DNA of 64,000 nt, from assembly GCA_947846985.1 (NCBI GenBank), contig CANTUZ010000004.1:11894927-11958926 (forward strand), given 5' to 3'. A program made the translations under genes and the position numbers. Source of the stretch: Fratercula arctica. Lineage: Eukaryota > Chordata > Aves > Charadriiformes > Alcidae. The notes beneath the pieces were generated by a model. The model was given only the letters and a program-made list of their open reading frames with translations, ran no database searches and was not told the DNA's origin. This document shows positions 48,813-62,077 of this stretch, piece by piece. Every line of letters starts with the position of its first letter. Position 1 is the stretch's first letter.

Positions 48813-51800
48813 GTGGATATTCCGTGAAATATTCTACGCAGCATGCAATTTTGTATATGATACAACAGATACATGAAACAAACAGGAATAGAAAGTAGTA
48901 TGTAAATGAAGTTACAGCATTGTTTAATAAGACAACTGGATTTTAAACGTCATCCTGAGAAAACAGATTTCTGATAAATCAAGATATATTTTGAACTATT
49001 CCCTTTACTAAATTATTATTTCACAGTGTACAGAAAACCAGGGTATTTGCATAAGGCAACTAAGGGAGGGGAAGTTAAAGTAAAATTCAGGAATTTGGAA
49101 AATCTCCAGTTATACAAAATTTATACTAAAATTTTTGTCTCAGTGTTGGCTGAGATTTTAAATACCTTTGATTCAGACTGTAAAGCTCAGGTAGGATATC
49201 ATTCACTAAATTCACTGAAAAGAGTATTGTCAAATAACCCTTTCTAGTTGTATATTCCTAGCTTTTGTAGAATGCAGGAAATACCAATTAAAAATATATT
49301 TTGATATTAATACATTTTAAGATAAAATTTAAATAATTTGGGGTAAGCCTTCATGTTCCCAATCTTCATTTCCATTCTAATTCTCAGTATTGGGGAGTCT
49401 TAACGAACCTCACAAAATCTCTTTTTTACAGTTGCTGAAAATCCTTGTCTCTTTCTTTGCAGAAGTATCATGCTTGGGATGTAAAACGTGCTAACAATAA
49501 CAACTCCATCAGGGATTGTTTGGGATAATAATTTTGCAACTAAAATGATAAATTAAAGACAGCATCTTAGCTTTGATAACTCTCTGAGCACAAGTTCAAT
49601 CTCCACATTTCTCTAGCTATCAAAGCAAGTTTGGGGCAGAATATTATGAAGCAGACTTTGAATTACACTCTACACCTGTGTGAACTGCTGCGCTGATATT
49701 TCTGCCAATTTACATACTGCTAATCTTTTAGTTTCAGAACAAAAAGAGGTTTTTATTGTCACTTATAACAGTTATGTGCAGACTGCAAAAATAAAGGTAA
49801 CTATGATTGAATAAATCAATTTACATTTCCCAATTCTCCTGGTCTTCTTTTATTTAAAAGTTCCTTATATAATTGAAGCTGGAGTTTTTGGAATCACTGT
49901 ACTGAAATGAACATGGCAGCAGTTTGCAAAGACCCTGAAACAAACAAAAATATTTTTCTGCACATATTAAAACTCAATGTGAGCAGTAGCATTAACAATC
50001 CTGCCTGCAAAAGACCTGTTCAGTCATCTTATTTATCTGGTCTGGGAACAGCATCTTCGTCTCTATTTTATACAGAACCTTGCCCAGAGATTGTATCTGC
50101 CCTGTATCATTTTAGACAAAATTAGGCTAAATCCTGAGTGTTATTTTGAACATGGGTCAATAGGCCAATGACTCAGCCCATGCAGCTGGCACTAGTTCAT
50201 TAAGGTACATCAACTGGGAAGGCACAGAAGAATTATCTGTATTTTAAACATCAACAGCAACCCTACATTATTCAAATAATAGAAGACCGCTTAAAACACG
50301 CCAGCTGAGTGGTTCACTGCAGCTATAATATGCTCTGCAAGGGCACTGGGTACACTTTCAAATTATTTATTTTAATTCATTTCCCCAGAAGATCCGAGGT
50401 GTCTGAATTTAAAGACTGATCACGTTCTGGTGCATATTTATCCCTTTCCAATAAAAAACAGTGGTGTAGAAACTGAAAACTCCTGGATGTCCAGGCTGTG
50501 GCTGACTGCTGGCCATGCTGTCAGCTCTCTAGAAAGAGGAAGATGCTACACAAGCCAGGTCAAGCTTCAAACCACTTAAATCTGAGCGTATTTAGAAAAA
50601 CAAAAAAAAATTTTCTCAATAAATTTGAGTTACTTCCTAGGGCTAAATAGAGCAGAAGGTTTATTTTCTGGAATGTATCTTGTGCGAGGAGCCCAGGTGG
50701 TCAGTGAAGAGGGCTGTTTCCACCGCTCTCCTTGCTGGGCAGGAGGGGAAAAGCAGCAGAGGAGTCAGCCCCCCTTTGACCATCTGTCATCGAAGGACGT
50801 GCAGAAACTGCTTCATTTCCCTGTAACTATCTCATCATTTCACACAGTTGAGGATCGAGGATGCGATCTCAAGCAATAGTTTATGCAGCCCAGGAAAAAG
50901 GATGCTTCCACGTGGATTGCGATGAAGGGCGTGCCTGGTGTCCCCAGCGACTGTGCGTCACGTTCTCTTGAAAGGGTGGGACGAGGTGGTCTCTCTGCCT
51001 CTCCCAGGCTGCTGCACACCGAGCCAGTGAGCCCTCCAGTAGCAAGGGGAACTTATCCCTTTCCAATGAGTAAATACAGGCTGGGACTGAAAATTTCAGC
51101 AGTGTTAATTATCAAGATTTACACATACCTAAAAAGATACATATTTTCATATATTTTCATATGGTGTATTACCTCCCATCCGAGTAAAGGTTTCTTAAAG
51201 CATTTGGTTACTACACAATAACCCATTCTTTGCTCTGCTTTTCAAGGTAGCTCTGGAACTAGGTTAAGAATAGTGGAAGATGGAAAAGCTGTTTTAGAAG
51301 CAAATAATTTTAACTTTGACTTGCTTGTTATTCCTAGCATAATACTAGTGAAAACACTGGAGACGCTATTCTTTCTGGAAGTTATTGAAAAATAAGGCGG
51401 TATATCTTCTTATAGTTAATGGCCTTCTCACATATCACATAACAGATAGAAATCTGATACAGATAAATTCAGAATTTGTTCTTTATGTTTATAAACAAAA
51501 ACAATTTAAAACCAGTTTGCCTTCTCTGTCAAAGGAACTGCAGAACTACCAGAACAGATCGTTGTGTGGAGATATGTCACCCCAGCAGCACAATCATTTT
51601 GTTGAAAGATCTTAAAATCTTCAGCTATTAGAACTTACTTTTGCACGATTGATGGAGATTGCTTGGGTGCAAGCTGATGTTCCTTATGAAGATGATAAAA
51701 ACAAACCTCAATTCCCGAGTACCGCTTTGCTTTTCTTTCCCTGATATACAATAGTCCATGGAAGTTTCTTTGAAGAGATCACTGCAAAACAGAAGTAAGG

Positions 51801-51968
51801 GGAAGGGTTGTCACGGGGAGTTGTAAATTAATTCTCAAATGTCTCGCTTCACATATAAAAGAGAATAACCTTACCTGGTTCAAGTATCTTCATGAAAAAT
51901 AGTTGGTTTTCAATAAATCTTAAGCATTACTTAAAGACTGAAATTTCACCTAAACAAACCTCCTCTAC
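48813..51968. other. non-genic stretch, nothing firmly recognised
   Basis: GC-richer at 50680-51060, where frames of 84 codons (50625-50879 +), 112 codons (50883-51221 +) and 61 codons (50881-51066 -) overlap. None has a domain. No exon or repeat family is recognised. Confidence 0.6.
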
Positions 51969-51990
51969 ATATAACATAAATATGTTATAT
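51969..51990. other. perfect 10-bp inverted repeat, AT-only loop
   Basis: ATATAACATA (51969-51978) and TATGTTATAT (51981-51990) are exact reverse complements with AA between. A second weaker inverted repeat (gataat/attatc) follows at 51991-52010. Such AT palindromes arise readily by chance in this composition. Confidence 0.75.
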
Positions 51991-54584
51991 GATAATATGA
52001 TAACATTATCTAGTCAAGGGCTGCTTAAGGAGCCTGTGTAGCATTTCCCCATAACATTCCAGTACTCTGAATCTGAACATTTTGAATTCATTATGACAGA
52101 CATTATGTCAGATCTTATAGTCCTAACGGAAATGACATTTTCCTTCAGTAAATGGATTTGGAGCCCTTTATGCTTTTTTTTTTTTTTTTTTTTAAATATA
52201 AGGCAAATATAAAAATTAAGTTATTTTAGTAGAATATAGATAAAGTTTTATGAATTATTTTTAAAGGTCATTAAGCTAGAAAACATTTTTTTTTCTGTCA
52301 GAAATGAAAGCTTAGGATGTCTGACTTGTGCAAGTGTGCAAGGCAGCAGCAATACATGCATCAGAAAGAAAACATAAAACCAGTGTTTTCTATCAACATT
52401 CTTTAAATCATTGCCATTCATGAAAAAAGGACAAGTTTTCTCTTCTCCCTCCTGCAGTGACGTGATCAGCCCACATTAAAAGGATCATTTGTGCTTTCCA
52501 GAATCCTTACAACTATTATAATATATCACTTTAAAATCTCAAATATTTCAATAACAATCATCTATTCGCATTCATATCCCTAAAAGATACAAACCTATCC
52601 TGGCACTTTATTCATGTGTAATTCAGCTGCCTCTGGTCCTTAGTGATAGACTCTTAACAGAAAAAACCCAAACATTCCAGCATAATCTTACCATTAGGAG
52701 GTCTTACTGCACTGTTTCTACTTATTTCTCATTATATTAATTTACAATCGAAAACATCCTTCTAATGTTTCTACTCTACAAACACTATACTTGCAGAAGA
52801 CATTAACAGCGTTGCATATTCTCTAGGAACACAGCCACACAACCGCTACCTTCATAAACAACATTTGTAGAAAATAAACAAGTGGCATGTTCTTGAAAAC
52901 TGTTTTCCCGTTTTTGATACAGTCATTTTTGAAGGCTAGCGAATGTTTCTTCTCTTTTCTTTCCTTCCTATGTTGTACAAAACCAACACACCAAACTGAC
53001 AGGTTTGGGAACCGGCTTCTTCCTTGTCTTGAATGGTCCCATAGGTATTCCCTGACTTGGAAACTTTGAGAAAGATCTTTGATCCCTTCACAGACTGTTT
53101 TAAAGTATACTGTACTGCTTTAAAAAAAAAAATAAATAAATAAAATCCATACAGTTTAATAAAATTCTTTAGCTTGTTTCATGAGAGGTTATAGCATTGC
53201 TCTGCACCACGGCCACAAGAACTTTTCACGCAGCTTGCAAATCCAGTGACATTTTTCCCCAAGAAAGGAGTCAGACCACAAGGGGTTCCCGTAAGGAAAG
53301 TCTCAAACTTCTAAGCACAGCATTCAGCTTTACGGTCTCCATAAAGAGTTGGAGGAAACCAGCCCTTTCAAAAGGCAGCAGCTAGCTCTGCTGGGTTTCT
53401 TGGAAGAATGGTCACAGGTACCCAGCACTTGAGGAGGCAACTCGGGACGGGGGATCCTGCGTGGCCCAGGCGTTAGCTCGCAGTCCAAGCCTGGGTGACA
53501 CAGACCCACAGAGGCGGCAGCTGCTTGGTCCTGGTTGTCCCCCAGCGCTGCCTTTTGCTGTTCTCTGCCTCCAGGCACCAAACCCCTTTCTAATGTGAGA
53601 GTTTTCTGAGTAATTTTTCTGTAGAGCTTTTGGATGGTCACAGGAGAGCTAAAATACACGCTTGGCTTACCCTTTTTCCCTTTTTTTTTTTTTTTTTTTT
53701 TTTTGTTCTTATCGGATCCAAATTAAAGACTACAAAAGCATGAGACAATTTCTGTTCTATAGTAAAACTAACGTCCACCCTAATATGGGTCAGACTGTTT
53801 AACATTTTGAATTACGAGAGTATTTGTGCATGCCAGAAGGCTCACACCAAGCAATACCCTTGAATTCTGCAAACTTTGCTCATTCACACTTGGCTCATCA
53901 CAGTTCTTTGGTTCTGTGCAGCAGGATCATGACATGACATTTTAACATGCACAGAGTCTGCTTCAAGCATTTTAATTGGTTTAAAACTGTTGGTACCATC
54001 TTTTACTGTATTAATTTATTGCTTCAGCGTTAGTCAACTGAAACCTTTGCCAGATGGCAATACAGCCCCTGAATACTGACGAGGAGAAAGAAAATATTTA
54101 TATGATGTGAATGTTTGCTCATTCGTTAAGTATTCATGAATTGTTTTTTAGGGTTTGTTTTTGTTGTTGATTTTTTTTTTTCTTTCAGCTGCAATGCAAA
54201 AGGAGCCTAAAGGTTCAGATTTACATCTCATGGGAGCATAATTATTAATAATCTATCTCCCTATTATCTGACTCAAAAATGGGGAAAAAAAACCCAAAAC
54301 AACTTTGAAAATTTAGCACAACTTTTTTCCCACCTACACTGAATTCCGGTAGAAGAGAAGTATTGTGAAACTTCCTGCGGTTTTTATTGTGTGGCTCGCC
54401 TCCCTTCCCTCCCCCAATGGCAAAGGAGCAACACGGAAGAATAAGCAGAGATGACCTTTTCGCTTCACTTCTAAGTACAGGCTTCTCTGTAGACCTCTTC
54501 AATACTACTCCCAAATGAACCACAGAGCATTAAAAAACGATGCTAAAGTCTGTTATCTCATGCAATTTGTTCCCTCCAGTACTG
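51991..54584. other. non-genic stretch with two long T runs
   Basis: Uninterrupted T runs lie at 52174-52193 (20 bases) and 53681-53704 (24 bases). A GC-richer patch at 53385-53600 carries a minus-strand frame of 109 codons (53330-53659) without any domain. No exon or repeat family is recognised. Confidence 0.6.
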
Positions 54585-54652
54585 AGGGGGCCTTGGGGAA
54601 GTCACCTGCAGCCAGACCTATTTCTAATCACAACCCCATCTGTAGTGTTCTG
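54585..54652 (+). repeat. MIR-like SINE core
   Basis: 'ggccttggggaagtcacctg' matches the MIR core gaccttgggcaagtcactta. After a variable stretch, 'caaccccatctgtagtgttc' matches gttccccatctgtaaaatgg. The spacing between the blocks is the expected one. Head and tail are not recognisable. The overlapping 141-codon minus-strand frame (54624-55049) is therefore partly repeat and contains a poly-Lys run from a T tract; it is not a gene. Confidence 0.55.
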
Positions 54653-55449
54653 AAGTCACATGAGCCAACAGCCAAAACCCAGCATTTCTACAATACTCTC
54701 TATTCCTGATAAAAATAGCAAGTGAGCCAAATACACAAACAGAAAAAGGAACTGGGGATATGCAATGCGCTACATTGATTACAGTTGAAAGTTCCTTTGT
54801 TGGTCCAGTGATTCCAGGCACATGGAGAAAGGAGGGTTCCCCCTCCTTTTTTTTTTTTTTCCTGCCTTGGCCATTAATTTCCTGGCTGTATTTATTACAA
54901 AAAATAAATCTGTTCCTTCCAATGTAGTATGTATATTGAAAAAACAGTTTGAATTCAAATTGCCTTTTGGCTCTGAAAATTTGAAAGCTGTGGCTTTGTG
55001 CTGAGGCTATTTGATGATCACTGCATGTCAGATCTACAATACTTGGCAAAATGTGCCTTTAGTTTTCTGATCCTCAGTCTTGACTAAGTTTTCTCCAGAA
55101 AGTCCAGCTCAATGAAGTAAACTAATAACCTCCTGACTATTAAGTTCCCATCCTCTGCGGAGCATGGCCTTTGGGTTCCGGTCTTTCATTAGATTAAGAG
55201 TGGGATTGCACAAACCTCTCTATAAAGCTTGCTTGTCTTGCCTGTCACCAATCTCTTTGCACAACACACGTTGCTTTATATGACTCTCAGTTGACTGTTC
55301 TTGCCTGGATATTTCAAGCACGTGGTTATTTCACGTCAGTTCTGAAATCTGTTGGTATTTCTACTCAAGGAATTTCTAAACAAACTGAATGTAAATTAAA
55401 TTATATATTAATTAAATTTACACAATAAATTGAATACGTCTATTTTACA
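54653..55449. other. non-genic stretch, nothing recognised
   Basis: It contains a 14-base T run (54847-54860) and an AT-rich imperfect inverted repeat at 55391-55422. No gene or repeat family is seen. Confidence 0.65.
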
Positions 55450-56030
55450 TAGTTCCTGTGGTGTAATAGGTGTAACCTCCTGCATCGCTGGTTCTGGCCA
55501 TCCTCGGAGTATGCACTGTTTGTCTGCCTGCAGCACCCGATCCTCTTCAGTGCCTTGCTGGATTGCCTGGAGCCTCCCAGATGCGAAGGTAATGTAGCAT
55601 GTTGATGGACTTTCTCTCTTGTTCCACAGTGCCATCTGTGTTGCGCTCAGGAAGGTACGCCCTGTTCAGCACGTCTGCCACCAGCAGTGACTTTCCTGGC
55701 CAGAGCTTTATTTTCACTTCATGGGCTGGAGTCTAAATAACGCGCACTGCCATCACGAGGGTGCACTCAGCAGAGCCTTCTTCGTGACGCAAGTGGCTTG
55801 GAGCCAGACTCTAACATTCAACTTGTGCCCAAAGATGAATCGATGCAACTGTTCCGTTCCAAAAACCCACAGCTAGCAGCTCCTTTTCTCTGAGTACGTG
55901 CCTCTTCCGCATCTGCTGGTGCTCTATCGGAACATACTGCGAGATGCTGGGTTTTGCTGCTGTGCTGCTGGTAAGGCTCTCGCTCTCTCTTGCTGTGGCC
56001 ATAGCTTTTAGGCAACGCTGAAATTCTTTA
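55450..56030. other. CpG- and GC-richer block of unknown nature
   Basis: By eye this block has far more CpG dinucleotides than the flanks, for example in tacgcc, taacgcgc, cacgag, cttcgtgacgc, aatcgatg, tacgtg, ttccgc, tatcgg and actgcgag. Splice-like signals are present on the plus strand: a pyrimidine-rich acceptor ending at 55629 (ctctcttgttccacag), and donor-like GAAG/gtaatg at about 55588 and CTG/gtaagg at about 55969. Minus-strand frames of 75 (55408-55635) and 78 codons (55811-56047) have no recognisable domain. It could be a non-coding transcript exon, an enhancer or an unrecognised old transposon. No function is assigned. Confidence 0.4.
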
Positions 56031-59000
56031 AAAAAGATAAGTCTCATTTATGGTTTTGGGGTTTTTTTTGCTTATTGATGCCAATCCTGCAAACTCATGT
56101 GTTTTTCACAAGAACCTAGAGAGACAGTTGATAAGCCTTTTTACATTGCTAACTTTCTTTTGAATTACTCGGCCCTAGGAGTCCCTTGAAGGCTCTTGGG
56201 GTCCAAACCAAAATCAGATATCAGAGGTAGATGCCTGTTTGTTTTTAGCAGGTCAAATGAAACTCATCATTTGTGGACAAGTTGTCATAATTTCTTGGAT
56301 TACATCTTGGTATAGAAAATAAAATTGACATCACTGACAACACTCATGAATGCATATTGCCTGGTACCTCAGCAAGTATCTGGGGTCAATAAATTTCTGC
56401 TTCATCACATTGCTTTTTCTCTACCTCCGACTTTTGGTTTTTTTTCTTTCCTTTTATGAATCTTCATTGCTAATAGGTACATTAGTTTTCATTAAAGAGA
56501 GCCCAATTGGAAGAATTAGGAATAGTGAATTTTTCAGGTAAGACAAACTGATGCATTCTTCTTTCTGAAGATGATGTTGTAAGAGAGACAATCAAGACAG
56601 TCAAAGCCTAACTTTAAGATTCTTGAAGACCAAATAAAGAGTTGAATCACCAAAAGAAAACCCTGGATCTGTTGACACCTAATTCCGAATATACTATGAA
56701 GTGTAAAGTTCTTAATACAGATGTGAACTATAAAAGGTTCCCACCTTTCAAACAACTTTTTTTTTTTTTTCCATCTGTTCTTTCTCGGGAAAAGCCAAAA
56801 ATCACACCAATCGTATTTTGCTGAATTTCTTCAGATATGTGAATTAACATATTCTTCCACACACCTGAGTTTAGTATGAATATCCTAGAAAAAGGCACCC
56901 ACAATAGTTCCCTGAATCTAAGCAAGCAAAACTGTTAAAATTGTTGTGTCTTGCCAGAGTTGAATAAAAACATATTAGCAAGACAGATCTGAATTAATTC
57001 CTGTAATTTTTTTTTTTTTACATTATGGTAGTCAAGTATTTTGTAGAGGAATCAGCAGTCCACATTTGCTTTAGGAACTAAGTCTATTCGTTACACTTGG
57101 TTTGTGCTTTGGAATGAGAAAATCTCTGTATATTCTTGAGGCTGGAATTCATATGAATCGGCTATCAGCTGAATTAATCTCATTATGCTGTTATTGACTA
57201 TCTTAATTTGATAACTGCTGGCTGCTGGGTGTTATAATTGAAGTTAATCCACTGACCCAGTTTGATTTGGTAATTGTATTGTCCAATTTAAGTTAGTTCA
57301 ACGAAAACCGTAAGAGCTCATTTTACTGATAGGGCTGTTGCTTTTCGTGTTTATTTCTTGTTCATGTAATTACCCATCATTTGGATGTGGGAGGTTCTTT
57401 CAAAACAGCAGTAGAAATGCAAAGAATTTAAACAGAAAAATTACATTTCTTGAGAACCCTACACTCAGTCCTCCGTCAAAACTAAAATCTAAAAATAAAT
57501 TGTCTTAAATTTTGAATTTTGTAGTGTTTCCAAGCTTTTAACATTTCTGAGTAGCCTGCGAAAGCCCAGCAATGAAAAAAAAAAAGCAACAACCAACAAA
57601 ACCAGCAAAACCACCACTCTAGCTCCCTTATAATCTTACGCTGTCTGCAATGACAGTACTAATTAACAACTTCTATCAGCTCTTTCAGCATGTCAGGCTT
57701 TATTCCTGGCACTGTTAGCTCCATTTCTTCTCATCCTACACCTTCCCCCTCCTCCTGAGATTGTTTAGAAAAATAACAGACATGTTAAAAAGAAAAAAAT
57801 TACCTTAATTTTCTTATCTTTAATACCCAGAGTTTGTTCTTGCATCCGCAGTTCCCGAGTCCTGTAAGTTTTAATTTTTTCCTTGGGAATTTTTTATTCC
57901 CAGTGGTCTGAGTCCTGTCACAATCCTAAATTTCGATTGCTTCAGTCTGCTTGTTAAACACAGCCCTTCCTTTCTAGGGATCTCCTACACTAACAGTCAT
58001 CTTTTCATGTACTGCACGCTGGGTAACAAAACATGCTTGTAAAGCTCAACTTGTAAAACTAAACTAAAAAAAACGCCAAAACTCTAGGACACGCTCACGT
58101 TTGTAAAACTAAACTGGCTCTTTATAAACTGAATTATTTCCTGAGATGCTCCAGTTCAACTGGCATCGTACATACGCTCTCCGGGCGGCGTTTCTGCACT
58201 CCCACCACCTCTGCACTTCCCTCTACGTTCTGAGCAGATTGGCGAGAGGTACATCTTTACAGAAATAAGATGAGAGAGACTAAAAAGCTGATTTCTCCTC
58301 TCTAATGTTAACTGTAAAAAAAATAAAGAGAATCAATATCATGTGCTAAGCATATTTAAAACATTGCTGATTTTGCTGAATTTTTCTTAACTTCTGCCTC
58401 TGTGAAAACGTACTAAACACACCGTTGCAGCAATACTGAATCCAGTTTGTTCATTGAGAAAACAATCTGAAATTATCATGATTTCAGAAAATTTAGTTAC
58501 CTGCCACTTGACAAAGCCTGTTTTGTCAGTGACAAACTGATATTTTTCGGTTCTGTTGTAATTACCCTGCTGAGGTGGTTCTGTGTGCGTAGCTAACAGA
58601 GACAGAGACGTTGATAAAGAGAAGCAGGACATCACCTTAATCTTGCCTCGAGCTTGCACGTTTTGGAAAGGGGAGGTACCTCATTCTTCACATTTTGGAG
58701 GAATGAGTAAGAAGAGTAACAAAAAGGCCAGATGCCATAATGCAAGCACCTAAATTCATACTTGGGCATTGTAACCTATATGAAAGCATTCAGGAAGGAA
58801 CGCAGCCTAATTGTCAGAGCTGTTCAGTACATCCACCTTCCACGTAAATCAGAGGGGGACTACGGGAACCTGCGAAAGCCAGGGTAGCTGCTCTGAATGC
58901 TTAACACTTGGCAAAATAACACACTATAATTTTTGCTTCCCCCCAATTCAAATATTCGGGCCACACGTTGTTTTTTCTCAGCATGGAAGAGTACAGCCGG

Positions 59001-59267
59001 ATTTGCGTATTATGTCAACACTGCAGGCCAAAACTATACACACAGCAGCTCAGCTCATAGTATATACAAAAAGTATATAAGTACAAATATTCTTACAGCT
59101 ATATGATGACTGGAAATAATGTGGAAGTTTAAAAGCCAATATATTCATAAAAAATTAGCATCAAATTGCCACAGCAATGAATAAAAACTGCATTTATTAT
59201 TAATCAAGTATTTGGAAGATTTTTAAGTGCTGATTAAACAGTCTAATTTGAATTTTAATCACCATTT
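56031..59267. other. non-genic stretch with a possible conserved element
   Basis: Short frames only (at most 90 codons, 58387-58659 -). T runs lie at 56757-56770 and 57007-57019. The block 57130-57310 resembles conserved regulatory sequence (see findings). A 15-bp direct repeat TTGTAAAACTAAACT lies at 58051-58065 and 58101-58115. Confidence 0.6.
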
Positions 59268-59324
59268 TTGAACTTTTCATATTTCACTGTCAAATGTTTA
59301 CATAAAGTTAAATGAAAAGTTCAA
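59268..59324. other. 13-bp perfect inverted repeat, 31-base loop
   Basis: TTGAACTTTTCAT (59268-59280) and ATGAAAAGTTCAA (59312-59324) are exact reverse complements. The arm length is unusual for chance. A hairpin transcript or a decayed terminal-inverted-repeat element would both fit; neither is supported further. Confidence 0.75.
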
Positions 59325-61189
59325 GAAAACAAAGAAAACACTTTTCTTGTTTGCATAGTTGATGAAAATTGCATAGCTTATTTTCAGTTATCTTCCTTCA
59401 AAATGCAAATAATCTAAAAAATTTTAGTTATTTTTTTAGGACAACATAAAAAAACACTGTAAATTGACATAAATCTATATACTAAATTTACTTCTATCAA
59501 CTAGGAACTTAAAATCAATCAAAATGTAAAAGACAAGATAGGCAGGAAAATAGATACTATTAGAATAGAAATACCACAAAGCACAGATTGATAAGGTTTT
59601 GCTATCAAAATTAAAGCCATTAATACAAAACCACTACCTTACATGGCATCTCTGCTACACTTATGCTCATTTAAATGAATGGAATGTTTATTATGGTTTT
59701 TGCCTTCAGGAAAAACCCTATTCCTGGTGGCACACTGAGTTTTTGTCACTTTTACAGAAAAAGAACATGGGGGTGTGTGTTCTTATTTGCTTGGCTTTAT
59801 TGCTTTTGTGTTGGGGTGTTTTTTTTTTTTTTTTGGTTGGTTGGTTTATTGTAAGGAAAATCCTTCATACTATATTTGAGATTTGGATTCTTCTCAGTGA
59901 TGAAAAAACTACAGGTATTACTCTTTGTGGTTTTTGTTTATCTTCTGTTAGCGTGTGCCCTGACCTTTTCATGCATCTGGCTTCAGACAATTCACAGAAA
60001 TAGTAAAAGCATTGCCATCGTAATTATACTCGATTTTACAGTATAAGGTGCTAATACAGAAATTTGGCCTACAAAAACATTTGACAAGCATTTTAATGAA
60101 GAACAAAAATAGTAACTAAATAAATTATGGAGAATTAAAATATTTCACCTGTGAAAATTTGAGCAGACTGCCCTGAATATGATTTCAAATGTATTTCTAA
60201 GGAGCAACTTTGCAGCTAACGTTCACACAAAAATGGAAGGACAGTATAGCTGCTTTGCACAAAATTATGGCTCTTACATCTTAGTTCTATTTATCTAAAT
60301 CCAGATCTTGTGCTCTGAGCAGATAGAGCGATTTTCTGATATGTGACATTTATGACATTTTAATTATCACAGTTTCTAGCAAGTAAATATCGCCTTTGTA
60401 TTGGAATTAAAATGAAAATTATGTACAAGTGTCTTTTGAAGTCACTGGAGAGTTTATATTCTTGATTCTAGCTTTTCTACTGCTTCTTACATTTCTTTCA
60501 AAAAGACTGACACAAATGTAAGACAGAAACAGGAGACATCAAAACTTTTCATTGAGGTTAATTGACTATATAAATCAATTATACAATTTGAGGTAAAATT
60601 GCGATCTGAACCAGAATAGAAAAGACTGTTAGAAGAGAGGGAGATGATTAAGTCATTAGCCCACTTGGACAGAGAGAGAGAGAGAAAGCTAAATATTGAT
60701 TTTTAGAACATTGATGGTTTAAGTCGGAAGCTGGGTGGGAGGAAATTTATGGTATGCCAGCAAACTAATATATCTGCTGAGTCTGCGATTTGTAATTTGT
60801 TAATCTCTTTTAGATTTATGACTCCAGGGTCAACTTCTGACAGTAATTTGTAGGTTTCCCTTAGGAATAGGGACTAAAGGAATGGAGGAGGAATGGTTTT
60901 GTAAAGAATGCTACTGATTATAAAATGCTTTTTTTTTTCTTTTTCTTTTCTTAGCTTGGGTAAGTGTTTTCTCTTAGTTTGTGGTTGAATGTTTTTGTTC
61001 ACAGAATTTGTGTGACAGTATTTGGTTCCCTGGGTAAAATGAATTGCGTGCTGTTTGGATGTAGGCTATTCCTTCGCGACGTGTGCCGTTTATTGTACTG
61101 TTATTGGAGATAAATCGATTATCTTAAATTTGTTATTTTGGCAAGATCTCATGCCATGTCATACAGGGAATGCATAGATGACAGAAGAC
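59325..61189. other. non-genic stretch with G/T-rich tract
   Basis: A 134-codon plus-strand frame (59599-60003) passes through a G/T-rich low-complexity tract (59769-59850, including 16 T), giving a hydrophobic Leu/Phe/Val stretch that mimics a membrane segment. It has no domain and is not accepted as a gene. A short (AG)n run lies at 60671-60685. Confidence 0.6.
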
Positions 61190-61245
61190 TAGACAGCGGG
61201 AATAGATGATCTTAGGTTATAGCCTTCTAGCACTGGTTAAAAAAG
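61190..61245 (+). repeat. possible CR1-type 3' tail fragment (weak)
   Basis: 'agactagacagcgggaatag', then 'atgatcttaggttatagcct' and 'tctagcac' resemble the 3' segment common to many sauropsid CR1 copies (ggactagatgatctcttgag, gtcccttctagcc). No octamer terminus follows. Only suggestive. Confidence 0.3.
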
Positions 61246-62077
61246 CCTAATTATTTTCCATATGGGTTCCAGTTAACACAATTTATGTCAATGACAGATA
61301 TTTAATCAGTTTATACCTGAAATATCATTTAATAACTTCAAGTACCTTATTCCTTAGCAGTTTGCAGCATATGATTTAGCTCAGATAAAGCCAAGTGTTG
61401 AGATTTTTTTTTAAATTTTCTTTTAATAATTTGAAATCTAAGTTACCAGCAGCTAAAATTCCCTTCACCTTAGCTATTATCTTTATTGTGAACGTGAAGA
61501 TATTTATTGCTTTATCATGTCTAAAATTTTTCCAATCACAATGCTATATTAGTGCAGATACTCATGATAACCATTTTAAGTGTTTACCTGACTTGAAATT
61601 ATCTTTTTTTATCACTTTTATGATTTGTGATCCCAGTTACTCCTGTGATCTTAATTACTCTATATTAATTCTTTGAATCTCTGTGCATATACATTTCAAT
61701 GTCAGAGCATACAGCTCAGTCAAAAATCAAAGAGGACAATTCACATTTCTGGTGGCATGATCAGGAAAAAATAAAAAGGAGGAAAAGAAAAAAAGAAAGA
61801 CAAAACCTAAACCCACCAGGAGAATTATTAAAGATTTACCCTGTGTTTCAAGTCCACATTAATAGTTCAATCAGGAATGCAAATGAAGGACATGAAAACT
61901 TAACGTAACATTGGAACACAATGACATCATTGAACACAACAGATAAATACCTTAGCTATTCAGTAATACACACCTTTTTTTTTTTTTTTCTATCAGCCAC
62001 AGAAAAACAAAAATCCAATCACACTGAAGTACACTCAAACTGATTTAAATAATTAAAAAAAAATTCTAAGAATTAAA
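61246..62077. other. non-genic stretch, nothing recognised
   Basis: A 93-codon frame (61395-61676 +) and a 69-codon Lys-rich frame (61699-61908 +) are unsupported. A 15-base T run lies at 61975-61989. Confidence 0.65.

Noticed and set aside
53330..53659. 109-codon minus-strand frame in a GC-richer patch
   Set aside because: Residue composition is unremarkable, with no domain and no flanking splice sites.
54624..55049. Longest open frame, 141 codons, minus strand
   Set aside because: It contains a poly-Lys run from a T tract, overlaps a MIR-like SINE core, and has no domain or splice context.
59599..60003. 134-codon plus-strand frame with an apparent membrane segment
   Set aside because: The hydrophobic part is a translated G/T-rich low-complexity tract; nothing else supports coding.
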